This document shows positions 1 through 8,408 of a stretch of 64,000 nucleotides of DNA, in pieces. The position numbers were made by a program, and so were the translations under genes. Origin of the DNA: Alteromonadaceae bacterium (GTDB lineage: Bacteria; Pseudomonadota; Gammaproteobacteria; Enterobacterales; Alteromonadaceae); assembly GCA_013216015.1 (NCBI GenBank), contig JABSOI010000012.1:62001-126000 (forward strand), given 5' to 3'. How positions within the stretch are numbered: position 1 is the first letter of the stretch; each line of letters begins with the position of its first letter. Under the pieces are notes generated by a model. That model saw nothing but the letters and a program-made list of their open reading frames with translations, was not told the origin of the DNA and made no database searches.

Positions 1-839
1 AAACCAGCTTGAGGTGACACAATAACTGTACGGGCTTCATCATTACTTCCTACACCTAGAAGAGACAATAAATTGGCCTGTAATTCAACCCAATAGTCAG
101 ATTGACTATTAGTATATATATTTATGCCGCTGCTATTTTGACTGGAGCCATTCTGGTTAGCCCCACTCTGACCATCGCTACCATTATTAGAGAGATTGGA
201 ATTATTTGAGTTACCTTTAGAACTAGAACTACTTCCTCTATTTCTACTGTCATTACTCGAAAGCCCACCGGAATTAACACTAGTAGACGATGACCCGTTT
301 CGAGTAATATACAAATAATTTAACGGTATAGTTTCTGTACGCATACCAGCAGGATAAACTTGAATTATTTTACCTTTTCGTTGAATTTCATACCCGTAAA
401 GATCTTCAACAACGGTAATAACTTCATCTAAGGTCACATCTTTCAAATTCAAAGTGATATTACCGCTCACATCAGGATGCATCGCTACGCTGTAGGCTGA
501 TTCGTCTACTATCGCCGCAAAAAACGATTTCGCATCAACTTCATTTGCTGCAATTTGCAAACGTTTTTCTGCTAACAAACTCTGCTTTGCCTGCTGCATG
601 CTATGCTGCATAATTTCATTTTGCACGGCACTGGGCATATTAACCAGCGGTTTAGGTTTTGTTGCCTTTTTTGATGTGCTCGAATTCGCAATAGCTTCAT
701 CCAAGGCATTTTTAACAAACGTTGGAGAGTCAGGTACTGATTTACACCCAGCTAAAGACATTGAAACTAGTATTGAAGAAACTAGCACAGAACAAAGATA
801 CCGACTCAATGATGATTTAGTTAAATTATTATTTTTCAT
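1..839 (-). CDS. mshL: MSHA pilus secretin MshL, N-terminal part (runs off the left edge)
   Basis: MshL is the outer-membrane secretin that lets the mannose-sensitive haemagglutinin type IV pilus cross the outer membrane. Only the first 280 codons are in the window. The ATG at 839-837 overlaps the mshK stop as ATGA. The N-terminus is a lipoprotein signal ending in the lipobox LAGC. A secretin/TonB short N-terminal domain follows (residues about 95-150, with NITLNLKDVTLDEVITVVED-like spacing). A Ser/Asn/Gly-rich linker covers residues about 180-240, before the N1-type region is cut by the edge. The linker is typical of Alteromonadales MshL. The gene order mshI-mshI2-mshJ-mshK-mshL supports the call. 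The secretin channel domain itself lies outside the window. Confidence 0.9.
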   Translation of the reverse strand, partial: MKNNNLTKSSLSRYLCSVLVSSILVSMSLAGCKSVPDSPTFVKNALDEAIANSSTSKKATKPKPLVNMPSAVQNEIMQHSMQQAKQSLLAEKRLQIAANEVDAKSFFAAIVDESAYSVAMHPDVSGNITLNLKDVTLDEVITVVEDLYGYEIQRKGKIIQVYPAGMRTETIPLNYLYITRNGSSSTSVNSGGLSSNDSRNRGSSSSSKGNSNNSNLSNNGSDGQSGANQNGSSQNSSGINIYTNSQSDYWVELQANLLSLLGVGSNDEARTVIVSPQAG

Positions 840-1279
840 TGTGATTTCGCTACTACGTTAGTAAATAATGATAACTCGATACGTTGCTGTAATGAATTTA
901 ACACGACACTTTTCGAGTTAATAGCTACAACCTGATATAAACCAATTTCATCACCAATTTTTAAAGTTTTATTATTGATCACAGCGATACGGCTGGTATC
1001 TCTTTTAATAATTGATTGCAAAACTAAACGAGCATTTTTCTTAACTGTACTGGTTGCTCGATGATCAGAAAATGGTTTGGTTGGATCCAGATCTTGTCCT
1101 GCATAAACTTTTCCCGCAAGAGTAAGCATACTCAAAGCTGACAGTGCCATTAACAATTTAACGACTGCCCTAACCTTATTTTTAAAGGAAGAATTGACCA
1201 ACAAAGCATTAACCAAAGAAATATTAGCCAACGAATAACTGCCAAACAAATAATTGCCAAATACGCACTGATTAAACAC
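836..1279 (-). CDS. mshK: MSHA biogenesis protein MshK
   Basis: This is a small periplasmic pilus-assembly protein, the PilP-like partner of the MshL secretin. The protein is 147 residues. It has a hydrophobic signal-like stretch at residues 42-60 and then the DPTKPF motif that marks MshK. The start chosen is a GTG at 1279-1277, because GGGAG stands 7 nt upstream; it overlaps the mshJ stop by 8 nt. This gives an unusual Asn/Leu/Ser-rich extension of about 43 residues before the signal. An internal ATG at residue 44 would give a more normal signal peptide but has no visible ribosome binding site. The stop overlaps mshL by 4 nt, so translation is probably coupled. Confidence 0.85.
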   Translation of the reverse strand: MFNQCVFGNYLFGSYSLANISLVNALLVNSSFKNKVRAVVKLLMALSALSMLTLAGKVYAGQDLDPTKPFSDHRATSTVKKNARLVLQSIIKRDTSRIAVINNKTLKIGDEIGLYQVVAINSKSVVLNSLQQRIELSLFTNVVAKSQ

Positions 1280-2006
1280 CGATAAACTCCCTCTTTGTAC
1301 TTAAACTATACATTTCAATTTCTAATTCACTCACCGGATATTCTTGTAAATTATAGTTAAATTCCTGCCAAAAAAATTTCCAGGATAAATTCTCCAGTTG
1401 AGTTAAATAATCACGTAACTGAAAATAATTTCCTGTGAGCTTTATTTTAATACCATGACGATACAAATTAAGCGAAGTTTGCTCAATTCCACCACCTGAC
1501 GAACTCTTACCAGCTTTTGCAATAACTTTAGGCTGCCCTTGTTTAGCTGATGGCTCCTGAGAAAATTTAGTTTTCACAGAACTTAACAGCGGTTGTGCAC
1601 CCAGTAATTGAAATGAAACTAAAGACACACCTTTTTGTACTTTCAATAATTCAATCAAGGCATACCGCATTTGTATCGGGTTAATTAAATCAGAGGTAAG
1701 TTTCAGCAATTCTTTATCTACTTTTTCTAATTTAGTTTCATATTGAACTATCTGTTGATTCAAGGCGCTATTTGGATTTTTACGCAAGCCTTCCTGCATC
1801 ACCCTAATATTACTTTTCATTGAATTAATCGATAAAGTGTTTTGATTGATTTGTTTTTCAAAAAGACTAATTCCGGCAATATTGCCATTAATAACAAGAT
1901 TAAAAGTGATAAAAATAATAGCAACTAAGCCAGTTAACAGAATTAAAACTTGCTCTCTGAGACTGAGGCTTGCGTAGCTTTTTTGTAACTTAGCCCACTT
2001 TTCCAT
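1272..2006 (-). CDS. mshJ: MSHA biogenesis protein MshJ
   Basis: MshJ is the PilO/GspM-like inner-membrane assembly protein of the MSHA pilus. The 244-residue protein has a cytoplasmic start (residues 1-18), one membrane segment (about 19-40) and a coiled coil (about 45-105). A periplasmic ferredoxin-like C-terminal domain then contains the family's LSWKFFW-like segment near residue 208. The ATG at 2006 is preceded by GAGGGG in the tail of the upstream gene. It sits 2 nt after that gene's stop and 8 nt into mshK at its other end, so this is a tightly coupled operon. In the family it pairs with the PilN-like protein encoded next door to link the cytoplasmic ring to the secretin. Confidence 0.88.
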   Translation of the reverse strand: MEKWAKLQKSYASLSLREQVLILLTGLVAIIFITFNLVINGNIAGISLFEKQINQNTLSINSMKSNIRVMQEGLRKNPNSALNQQIVQYETKLEKVDKELLKLTSDLINPIQMRYALIELLKVQKGVSLVSFQLLGAQPLLSSVKTKFSQEPSAKQGQPKVIAKAGKSSSGGGIEQTSLNLYRHGIKIKLTGNYFQLRDYLTQLENLSWKFFWQEFNYNLQEYPVSELEIEMYSLSTKREFIGV

Positions 2007-2008
2007 TG

Positions 2009-2608
2009 TTAATGCCCCTCTTCATCAAGCTTTGAGCTAACAACAAACTCAGTTAATTTATCAGCATTTTCCTGCAGTTTGAAGTTGATAAAGGACTTAC
2101 CTGATAACAACACCGAATGTTCAAAACCTGCCAGCCATTGAGGCACCGTATTTGCACTTTTAGCGACACCAGTAAAGGTCATATCGTCAAGGGTAATGTC
2201 AACGCTTTTCAAACTAATATCTTTATGATGAAAAGTAGATAATTCAGTCATTGCTTTGGCGAAACCACTTACATATGTACGCGATGAATCGGTTAACTGC
2301 CGATGAAGTGCCTGTCTGTTTACCATTACTAATTTTAAACTGTCCAGTTTTTCAAGCAAAAGTGGATCAGGTTTTCTGTCTTTAAGTTTTTTTTCTAAAG
2401 TAGACAATAATGACTGTTGCTGAGATTTTTCCTGACGCAATTTATCATGACGTTCACTTAACTGTTTTAATTGGTATTGGCTCATAAAAGCCCATAAGAG
2501 CATTATGACTAATACAAACCCAAAAACTCCCAGCGCCCTATTTAACGATAATAAAGGGGGTTTAGGAAATAGCTCAGCTTGTAATAAATTTATATCATAT
2601 TTAGCCAT
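2009..2608 (-). CDS. mshI2: MSHA biogenesis protein MshI2 (PilN-like)
   Basis: This is a PilN-like bitopic inner-membrane protein of the MSHA pilus. It starts with the PilN hallmark of a short cytoplasmic peptide containing INLLQAELFP, the peptide that docks into the PilM-like ATPase-fold partner. One membrane helix follows (residues about 27-45), then a coiled coil (about 48-105) and a small periplasmic domain. Length is 199 residues. Its ATG overlaps the stop of the upstream mshI by one base (TAATG), and its own stop is 2 nt before the mshJ start. The symbol mshI2 follows usage in Shewanella-type annotations; some databases simply call both genes mshI. Confidence 0.82.
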   Translation of the reverse strand: MAKYDINLLQAELFPKPPLLSLNRALGVFGFVLVIMLLWAFMSQYQLKQLSERHDKLRQEKSQQQSLLSTLEKKLKDRKPDPLLLEKLDSLKLVMVNRQALHRQLTDSSRTYVSGFAKAMTELSTFHHKDISLKSVDITLDDMTFTGVAKSANTVPQWLAGFEHSVLLSGKSFINFKLQENADKLTEFVVSSKLDEEGH

Positions 2609-3564
2609 TAAAGCTGTTCCCCTGCATGTGAATGTGCAGCACTTTTTGTCTCGCTCATCGATGCACCCATTACAGCACCGATAGAAGAAGCAAATGACCG
2701 TTGAGATTTGTATTGCTTGGGCATTTCTAATAAATCAACGACAACATGAGTGTTTTCAGCTAATTTTCGGGCAATAAAATCTTCACTTTCCAATGGAAGA
2801 ATTATCTTAATACTTTTAATTGGTGCTTGCTTAAGTTGGCGTTCAAAGTAATCAATAGAGCGCTGAATTTCCAGACTAAGCGCATCAATTACCGTCATGG
2901 CAAGTTGCTCTTCACTCTGTGATGAAATTTGAGCGAAGCCTCTTAAACGTCTTTGGAAATACAAGCGACCATTTTTTATGATCAATAATATAATTTCTTC
3001 ATTTGGTTGCTGGCAAACCATCAAACAAGCATCTTCCTTAACTGGCAACAAGCGACTAAAGGCAAAGTCTTCAGTAATAATAGATTTTACTTGAATATCT
3101 TTTTGATTAAGTTGAGTAACAATATCTGTCAAATCTGATTTTGATGCACAAACAACATTAATTTTTTCACGGCCACCTGCAAGTGTAGGTCCGTCAAAAT
3201 AATCGAGTACTATATTGTCTGGTGAGAAAGAAACTAAATCTTTAACCAGCCATTTTAGTGCACTATTAATTTCCTCCGCCGGGATATTAGGCTTGTCAAC
3301 TTGCACAATTTGAGCTTGCTGTGCTGATAACACTATATGACACTGCCCCTTCAGCTGATGCTCTTGATGCAATTTTGCCAGCGTTGTGGAATAATTAGCA
3401 GGATGAGTCTCTAATTGCTGGCAATGGATCTCGTCGCTCTCGTTTTCAGAAGTTATGCCAGAAATAGAGCAATATGCCACCGAATTTTGGCGAAAGGAAA
3501 GCCCAAGCAGTTGACTTGATTCTTTTTTGGATAATAAATTACTTAGCTTTTTAATTATTGACAT
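2608..3564 (-). CDS. mshI: MSHA biogenesis protein MshI (PilM-like)
   Basis: This is a cytoplasmic actin-fold (PilM-like) scaffold of the MSHA assembly platform, 318 residues. The N-terminus has a short lead and then LLGLSFRQNSVAYCSI, the phosphate-1-like strand pair of the fold. There is no membrane segment, which fits a soluble protein that binds the MshI2 N-terminal peptide. It is the first gene of the operon in this window. The usual upstream mshH/csrD gene is absent: 136 bp of AT-rich DNA separates it from a divergent, unrelated enzyme gene. That gap must hold the operon promoter, which I could not place with confidence. Confidence 0.85.
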   Translation of the reverse strand: MSIIKKLSNLLSKKESSQLLGLSFRQNSVAYCSISGITSENESDEIHCQQLETHPANYSTTLAKLHQEHQLKGQCHIVLSAQQAQIVQVDKPNIPAEEINSALKWLVKDLVSFSPDNIVLDYFDGPTLAGGREKINVVCASKSDLTDIVTQLNQKDIQVKSIITEDFAFSRLLPVKEDACLMVCQQPNEEIILLIIKNGRLYFQRRLRGFAQISSQSEEQLAMTVIDALSLEIQRSIDYFERQLKQAPIKSIKIILPLESEDFIARKLAENTHVVVDLLEMPKQYKSQRSFASSIGAVMGASMSETKSAAHSHAGEQL

Positions 3565-3700
3565 TTATCGATTATATTCTTTGAAGTAAATGTTTTTTAT
3601 AGTAAATGCTTTTAAAATGTATAATTCCCAAACCATTATGCTCTATTCAAATAAAGGCGCAAGTTTTTAACAGAATTTTTTTACAAAAACATCAACTTTT

Positions 3701-4660
3701 ATGATACAAAAATCACCGCTTCAAACGATACATCATAGTTTATTTAGAAAGCATCAATTGAATGTACAAATTAAACGTGATGATTTAATTCACCCGACCA
3801 TTTCAGGTAATAAATGGCGCAAGCTAAAGTACAATTTAATTCATGCTAAACAAAATAATTACCGTGGTATTTTAAGTTTTGGCGGTAGCTATTCTAACCA
3901 TATTCATGCACTTGCGTTTGCTTGTCAACAACACCAGTTAGACTCTATTGGTATTATTCGTGGTGAAAAAGAATATGCATCGAATTTCACCTTAAGCTGG
4001 GCGCAGCATTGGGGAATGAAATTAAGCTTTGTTGATAGAAAAACTTATCGCTTACGAAACCATGATCTTTATTTAAATCAACTAAGATCACAATACCCTG
4101 ATTACTTTTTTGTACCCGAAGGCGGCAGTAATTCATTGGCTTTACAGGGAATGGGTGAAGTGATTGGTGAACTAAAACACCAATGTGAATTTGATACCCT
4201 CATGGTTCCCGTTGGCAGTGGAGGCACCTTAGCCGGGTTAATTAATGCGGATAACAACCAACATGCTCTCTTAGGTATTTCTGTGCTTAAACAAGGTAAA
4301 GCCCACGAGAACTATTTATCAACCGAAGTAAAAAATTTATTACCCCCTGGCTCTGAACAATTCGACAACTGGCAGATATCAGACGATTTTCACCGTGGTG
4401 GTTATGCTAAATTCAGCGCTTTTGATAGCAATCGGATTTTAGCTTTTAATCAAGAAACAGGAATTATCTTCGAACCTGTTTATTCAGGCAAAATGCTTTT
4501 AGCGTTATTAGATTTAGCAGAGCAAGGTTATTTCCCACCAAACCACCGTATTGTTTTACTTCATACTGGCGGTTTACAAGGTATTGCTGGTTTATTAGAG
4601 CAAAATAGACTGGGTAAAGAGCAATGGTCGATGCCTTCAATGCCCTTAACTCCAATATAA
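3701..4660 (+). CDS. PLP-dependent D-cysteine desulfhydrase / ACC deaminase-family enzyme
   Basis: This is a fold-type II pyridoxal-phosphate enzyme of the ACC deaminase/D-cysteine desulfhydrase family (319 residues). The family motif SGNKWRKLKYNL near residue 35 holds the lysine expected to bind PLP. FGGSYSNH near residue 67 is the substrate and phosphate region. GSGGT near residue 172 is the phosphate-binding loop. The likely reaction is release of ammonia and sulfide from D-cysteine or a related D-amino acid. Substrate choice within the family cannot be read from sequence by eye. It is divergent from the MSHA operon and convergent with traT, so it is probably transcribed alone. Confidence 0.8.
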   Translation: MIQKSPLQTIHHSLFRKHQLNVQIKRDDLIHPTISGNKWRKLKYNLIHAKQNNYRGILSFGGSYSNHIHALAFACQQHQLDSIGIIRGEKEYASNFTLSWAQHWGMKLSFVDRKTYRLRNHDLYLNQLRSQYPDYFFVPEGGSNSLALQGMGEVIGELKHQCEFDTLMVPVGSGGTLAGLINADNNQHALLGISVLKQGKAHENYLSTEVKNLLPPGSEQFDNWQISDDFHRGGYAKFSAFDSNRILAFNQETGIIFEPVYSGKMLLALLDLAEQGYFPPNHRIVLLHTGGLQGIAGLLEQNRLGKEQWSMPSMPLTPI

Positions 4661-4686
4661 TAGTCCAATATTATTTTTCAGTACGA

Positions 4687-5406
4687 TTAAAATACGTTGG
4701 AAATACTCTGCACTAAAGCCCTAACCAGAGGCTGCTCAGCCATTTCAAAAGACAAATCAGCCTGATTCGCAACAGAAATTATACGCGTTTGATATCGTTT
4801 CCATTCTACATTTTCTGCAAATGTCGAAACTTTGCTACCCGAAATACCTTGAGTTAACGTAGAACGAGTTGATTCAGTAACTACCACTGTTGATTTAGCT
4901 CGTTCAGAAATCCGTACATCAGTAACTATGGTGTAATAAATGTCTTTAACCGAAGCATCAATCATCGTAGCTAAAATTCCTCCTGCAACTGCCATGACAA
5001 TTTTACCGTCACCACCACCTAAGGTTGAGCCAATAGCTGCACCTGTTAAAGCCCCATTTACACCATTTCTATTTGAACGTTTATCAGCTCTGCCAACCTT
5101 TAAAATATTAGCCTGCAACATATAAGTTGCTTCTTCAGGGTTTTCGGTGATCCGATAACCATTAGCTAAAATAGCCTGACGTATCTGAGGTTCTATAACC
5201 AAGCCTGGTTTATCAGATGTATTGCGAACAGCGATAAAAACTACACGTTTGTCTGGAGCGACAGGATCTAAAAAGATGCTCTCACTCATTTTGGTTTGCA
5301 CGTCTAAATCTTTCTTTGCAACCGAGGTGTGTATTGCACTACAACCCGATAGAACGAAACTGCTTATTACCGTAATTACGAACAACCTTTTTTTTAAACT
5401 TTTCAT
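4687..5406 (-). CDS. traT: TraT-like outer-membrane lipoprotein
   Basis: This is a homolog of TraT, the surface-exclusion and serum-resistance lipoprotein of F-like plasmids, here encoded on the chromosome. I chose the ATG at 5406 because GGAG lies 6 nt upstream. Upstream in-frame ATGs are too close to that site. The signal peptide ends in the lipobox LSGC (Cys22). The family features follow in order: KTMSE-like KMSES, AVRNTSDKPG, a glycine-rich hydrophobic hairpin (ALTGAAIGSTLGGG, then a second hydrophobic run), and YTIVTDVRISERAK. Length is 239 residues, close to plasmid TraT. No conjugation genes are nearby, so the role here is unknown. Confidence 0.85.
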   Translation of the reverse strand: MKSLKKRLFVITVISSFVLSGCSAIHTSVAKKDLDVQTKMSESIFLDPVAPDKRVVFIAVRNTSDKPGLVIEPQIRQAILANGYRITENPEEATYMLQANILKVGRADKRSNRNGVNGALTGAAIGSTLGGGDGKIVMAVAGGILATMIDASVKDIYYTIVTDVRISERAKSTVVVTESTRSTLTQGISGSKVSTFAENVEWKRYQTRIISVANQADLSFEMAEQPLVRALVQSISNVF

Positions 5407-5505
5407 CATTAACTCCATATATACCAAAAAGACTCTACTACTCATTGGATTTTCAATATCCCCAACTCATACCAATCTGCATTGGAAAATTGTAATACTA
5501 ATAAC

Positions 5506-5548
5506 AAAAAAAAACACCACGCTTTTTATAAAAAAACGTAGTGTTTTT
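5506..5548 (-). terminator. Rho-independent terminator of the rpsF-rplI operon
   Basis: On the minus strand a 12-bp stem (arms at 5537-5548 and 5510-5521, one G-U pair) encloses a 15-nt AT-rich loop. A run of Ts follows directly. It lies 57 nt after the rplI stop, the right place to end the ribosomal operon. Confidence 0.8.
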
Positions 5549-5604
5549 GTCAAAATATGTAGCAAGTTGTCGTTAGCTTAAGCTAATAACAAAACCGATA
5601 GCAA

Positions 5605-6057
5605 TTAAGCTTCAGCAATAACTACCAATTTGATGCTGGTATCAACATCGTGATGTAAATGAATTGCGATTTCGAATTCACCTGTTTCACGAATAGTACC
5701 TAATGGTAAACGTATTTCAGCTTTAGTCACTTCAACACCAGCTTCAGTTATCGCATCAGCGATATCACGAGTACCAACTGAACCGAATAACTTACCTTCG
5801 TCACCAGCAGTTGATGCAATAGTAACTTCAGATAATGCAACAATTTTAGCTGCACGAGCTTGCGCTGCGGCTAAAACTTCAGCTAATTTTTTCTCAATAT
5901 CAGCACGACGTGCTTCAAAATGAGAAACATTATCTTCAGATGCAAATACAGCTTTGCCTTTTGGTAACAAGAAGTTACGAGCATAGCCAGATTTAACAGA
6001 CACTTTGTCACCAAGTTCGCCTAATTTGGCGATTTTATCTAGAAGTATTACTTCCAT
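5605..6057 (-). CDS. rplI: 50S ribosomal protein bL9
   Basis: bL9 is a primary 23S rRNA-binding protein of the large subunit. The 150-residue sequence has the N-domain signature ([19 protein letters not shown], then [13 protein letters not shown]). A long connecting helix follows at residues 41-75, then the C-terminal domain. Length and motifs match E. coli L9. It is the last gene of rpsF-priB-rpsR-rplI and is followed by a strong terminator. The ATG has an AAGGGG site just upstream on the minus strand. Confidence 0.98.
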   Translation of the reverse strand: MEVILLDKIAKLGELGDKVSVKSGYARNFLLPKGKAVFASEDNVSHFEARRADIEKKLAEVLAAAQARAAKIVALSEVTIASTAGDEGKLFGSVGTRDIADAITEAGVEVTKAEIRLPLGTIRETGEFEIAIHLHHDVDTSIKLVVIAEA

Positions 6058-6075
6058 TTGAAACCCCTTATTAGC

Positions 6076-6303
6076 TTACTTATGTAAGTCTGTGTATGGT
6101 AATAATGATAAATAACGAGCACGCTTGATCGCACGACCAAGTTGACGTTGATACTTAGCAGCAGTACCTGTAATACGGCTAGGTACGATTTTACCACTTT
6201 CAGTGATATAGTTTTTCAGTGTAGCAATATCTTTATAATCGATAGAGGTAGCACCTTCCGCTGTGAAGCGGCAGAACTTACGACGTCTAAAAAAACGAGA
6301 CAT
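6076..6303 (-). CDS. rpsR: 30S ribosomal protein bS18
   Basis: bS18 binds 16S rRNA as a heterodimer with bS6. The start is placed at 6303, giving 75 residues beginning [13 protein letters not shown], the same length as E. coli S18. A GGAG lies 6 nt before that ATG. An in-frame ATG 21 nt further upstream would add seven residues not found in the family. The [18 protein letters not shown] block is nearly invariant. It is 18 nt upstream of rplI. Confidence 0.98.
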   Translation of the reverse strand: MSRFFRRRKFCRFTAEGATSIDYKDIATLKNYITESGKIVPSRITGTAAKYQRQLGRAIKRARYLSLLPYTDLHK

Positions 6304-6379
6304 AGATTTCTCCAAATTTGGCATTATTCAATATAACGGAAAAATTCAAAAGAACCTTACATTTTATTGAATATACGCC

Positions 6380-6703
6380 TTAATTAATCATTTCAATCTG
6401 TTCGGCATGTAACACTAGCATGGGATTACCATTTCTAGCTTCGTGACGATTAATAAACCCCGTCACTTTTATATTACAGCCTTCAGTCAAATCACGAGTT
6501 AAGTGTTGTGACCATTCTCCTGTTGCCACTACTTTCATTCTTACGAATGCCTGGCGATTCATTCCTGCTTCGTTTTGTATAGACTTATGGTCTATTGAAA
6601 ACTGACAGTGTACAATACCAGCAGGGCTTGTTGACAATTTAGGTTTTTTAACAACCTGACCGACCAACACAAGACAATTCTCTTTTAATAAAGAGTTTGT
6701 CAC
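6380..6703 (-). CDS. priB: Primosomal replication protein N (PriB)
   Basis: PriB is a small OB-fold single-strand DNA-binding protein. It bridges PriA and DnaT when replication forks are restarted. The 107-residue protein shows the SSB-like order of PriB: NCLVLVGQVVKKPK, the CQFSIDHKS strand, and the C-terminal HAEQIEMI ending. Its position between rpsF and rpsR is the conserved arrangement in gammaproteobacteria. The start lies 7 nt after the rpsF stop, so the two genes are probably translationally coupled. Confidence 0.95.
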   Translation of the reverse strand: MTNSLLKENCLVLVGQVVKKPKLSTSPAGIVHCQFSIDHKSIQNEAGMNRQAFVRMKVVATGEWSQHLTRDLTEGCNIKVTGFINRHEARNGNPMLVLHAEQIEMIN

Positions 6704-6710
6704 GAATTAC

Positions 6711-7178
6711 TTATTCTTCGCTTGCAGCTTCTTCAGTTTTAACTGTTTCAGTTTTAACTGTTTCAGTTTTCACTTCTTCAGTTTTTACTTCTTCAGTTTT
6801 CACTTCTTCAGCTTTTGCAGGCGCTTCAGTAACATCTTTCTTAACTTCACGGCGTTCGTCTTTAGCAGTAGCCATTGGCGATGCTTCAGTTACCGCGTTT
6901 TTAGTACGCATGATCATGTTACGAATAACAACATCGTTATAACGGAAAGAAGTTTCTAATTCATCAATTACTGATTGAGACGCTTCAATGTTAAGTAAAA
7001 CATAGTGTGCTTTATGCAGTTTATTGATTGGATATGCTAATTGACGACGACCCCAGTCTTCTAGACGGTGGATTTTGCCTTCAGCTTTGGTGATGATCTC
7101 ACTGTAACGTTCGATCATGCTAGGTACTTGTTCACTCTGTTCAGGGTGAACCATAAATATGATTTCGTAATGACGCAT
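6711..7178 (-). CDS. rpsF: 30S ribosomal protein bS6 with a repeat-rich acidic tail
   Basis: bS6 is a 16S rRNA-binding protein that dimerises with bS18. Residues 1-100 are the normal ferredoxin-like domain ([18 protein letters not shown], then [14 protein letters not shown] and [11 protein letters not shown]). Residues about 100-155 form a charged tail built from [10 protein letters not shown] pentapeptides, ending in EAASEE. E. coli S6 is modified by RimK on a C-terminal glutamate, and this tail also ends in Glu-Glu. At 155 residues the protein is about 20 longer than E. coli S6, and the excess is the repeat. It is the first gene of the operon, behind a good promoter and a structured leader. 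Confidence 0.97.
   Translation of the reverse strand: MRHYEIIFMVHPEQSEQVPSMIERYSEIITKAEGKIHRLEDWGRRQLAYPINKLHKAHYVLLNIEASQSVIDELETSFRYNDVVIRNMIMRTKNAVTEASPMATAKDERREVKKDVTEAPAKAEEVKTEEVKTEEVKTETVKTETVKTEEAASEE
6731..6805 (-). repeat. Five 15-bp coding tandem repeats in the rpsF tail
   Basis: Five units of 15 bp (consensus on the plus strand CTTCAGTTTTCACTT with variants) encode VKTEE or VKTET. The period is a multiple of three, so a change in copy number keeps the frame and only alters tail length. Confidence 0.9.
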
Positions 7179-7188
7179 TACGAGCTCC

Positions 7189-7235
7189 TTACGGTTGTAG
7201 CCTCAAAATCTGGCTCAGCCAACACCAGTTGAGGC
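7189..7235 (-). promoter_or_regulatory. Candidate S6:S18 autoregulatory leader of rpsF
   Basis: In the 5' leader a perfect 7-bp stem (GCCTCAA at 7235-7229 with TTGAGGC at 7206-7200) closes a hairpin. A CCG trinucleotide follows at 7194-7192, just before the AAGGAG ribosome binding site. In several bacteria the S6:S18 complex represses rpsF by binding a leader structure with a conserved CCG. The placement fits, but I did not fold the RNA or match it to the published covariance model. Confidence 0.5.
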
Positions 7236-7274
7236 AAGGAACAAAAAATGTTCGGGGCTGAATTAAGGTCGCGT

Positions 7275-7303
7275 ATTGTATTTAATTCGCTCAATTAATG
7301 CAA
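7275..7303 (-). promoter_or_regulatory. Sigma-70 promoter of the rpsF operon
   Basis: On the minus strand TTGCAT (7303-7298) and TACAAT (7280-7275) are separated by exactly 17 bp. Both are close to consensus. The predicted start near 7268 gives a leader of about 90 nt that includes the hairpin at 7200-7235. Confidence 0.7.
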
Positions 7304-7707
7304 GATAAACGTGAAAAGTAATTGTTGGGCGGACATTCCTGAATTAAAAATTCAACAATAAAAAAAATTTATGTGTGACATATTAGAATCACCAAAACAA
7401 AGGGAATTGTACCCAATGAACAATTCTCAAGATTATAGTCCTTCATATCCTCAATTTTACCCTTTGTTTTAATTCGCATCATTACAGTACGATATTCGCT
7501 TTTTAGATCTCACAATCCCGCATACCCGGCAGTGATTCTCACGAATGACCTAACCGGGATACGGGTTTCCACGTTCCGTTATTAAAAGTACGTAGGGTTT
7601 GGGCCCGTGATCGACCGAATTATCATGTTAACTACATATGGTCTCTGAAATTTTCAATGTAGATACAACTATTCTTAACGACTCAGTGTCGCACGTCGAT
7701 AAACATT
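7304..7707. other. Intergenic stretch without a recognised gene
   Basis: About 400 bp with no supported coding region. The block 7511-7566 contains ATCCCG and CGGGAT as an inverted pair and is more GC-rich than its surroundings. It could be the remnant of a repeat or mobile element. Stops interrupt all frames. Confidence 0.5.
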
Positions 7708-8112
7708 TTAAGACGCGGCATCTACTTTCTTAAGCTTTTTTATGATTGACGTTGAATCAGTCAAAGGGTTGCGTGGAACATAGCGCATTATTCCCATTTT
7801 ATGGGGTAACTCGTACATATGTTGCATATTATCTCCTGCAACATGAATATCAATTTCATTCAATTTGTAAAAACTTGCATCGATGTTAGGGGTAAGAGGC
7901 GCAACAATGACTTCATCGACACACTTAATATTTCTAATAATTTCACATCGTTGTTCACAAGGAATAATAGGTGAACGTTTGTAAGACTCAACATCCTCAT
8001 CTGAATGTACGCCAACAATTAAATAATCACCAAACTTTTTAGCTTTTTTAAGCACGGACAAATGCCCTACATGAAATAAATCAAATACACCACTGGTGTA
8101 TACTCTTTTCAT
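7708..8112 (-). CDS. Cytidylyltransferase (glycerol-phosphate/ethanolamine-phosphate type)
   Basis: This is a 134-residue single-domain nucleotidyltransferase of the CTP:phospho-alcohol cytidylyltransferase family. The start YTSGVFDLFHVGHL carries the catalytic HxGH motif at about residues 15-18. GVHSDEDV follows. The C-terminal motif is read as RNPLTDSTSIIKKL, corresponding to the RTxGISTT-type signature of TagD and eukaryotic-type enzymes but altered. The likely product is a CDP-alcohol; which phospho-alcohol is used cannot be told. A CDP-alcohol phosphotransferase gene lies 296 bp upstream on the same strand, and together they suggest head-group activation and transfer. The ATG has a GGAG-type site upstream. 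The 296-bp gap shows no gene. Confidence 0.75.
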   Translation of the reverse strand: MKRVYTSGVFDLFHVGHLSVLKKAKKFGDYLIVGVHSDEDVESYKRSPIIPCEQRCEIIRNIKCVDEVIVAPLTPNIDASFYKLNEIDIHVAGDNMQHMYELPHKMGIMRYVPRNPLTDSTSIIKKLKKVDAAS

Positions 8113-8408
8113 CTTTATTACTCCTATAAATATTAAATATATAACAAATATCTTTCGCTATATGTTTTATTAAATTGTTCCTCTGTACTAATTCACTTCT
8201 TGTTAAAGTCGTGTAAGAGAATGTTTGCTTTCTTTATAAAGTCATATCGTACCTAGGTAGTGCTCACTCAATACTGTATGTGGTAAGTCAACCATAGGTT
8301 GCTATGTAACTTATGATGGTTAGTTGTTGTTATAGCTGGTTACTTTAGTCACTATGCATCATTATTGTTAACTGATTGATATTTTGTACTAAAGAACATT
8401 CGAATATT

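Noticed and set aside
7321-7375. ATTGTTG/CAACAAT inverted pair as a terminator
   Set aside because: The arms are short, the loop is long, and no gene on the plus strand precedes it.
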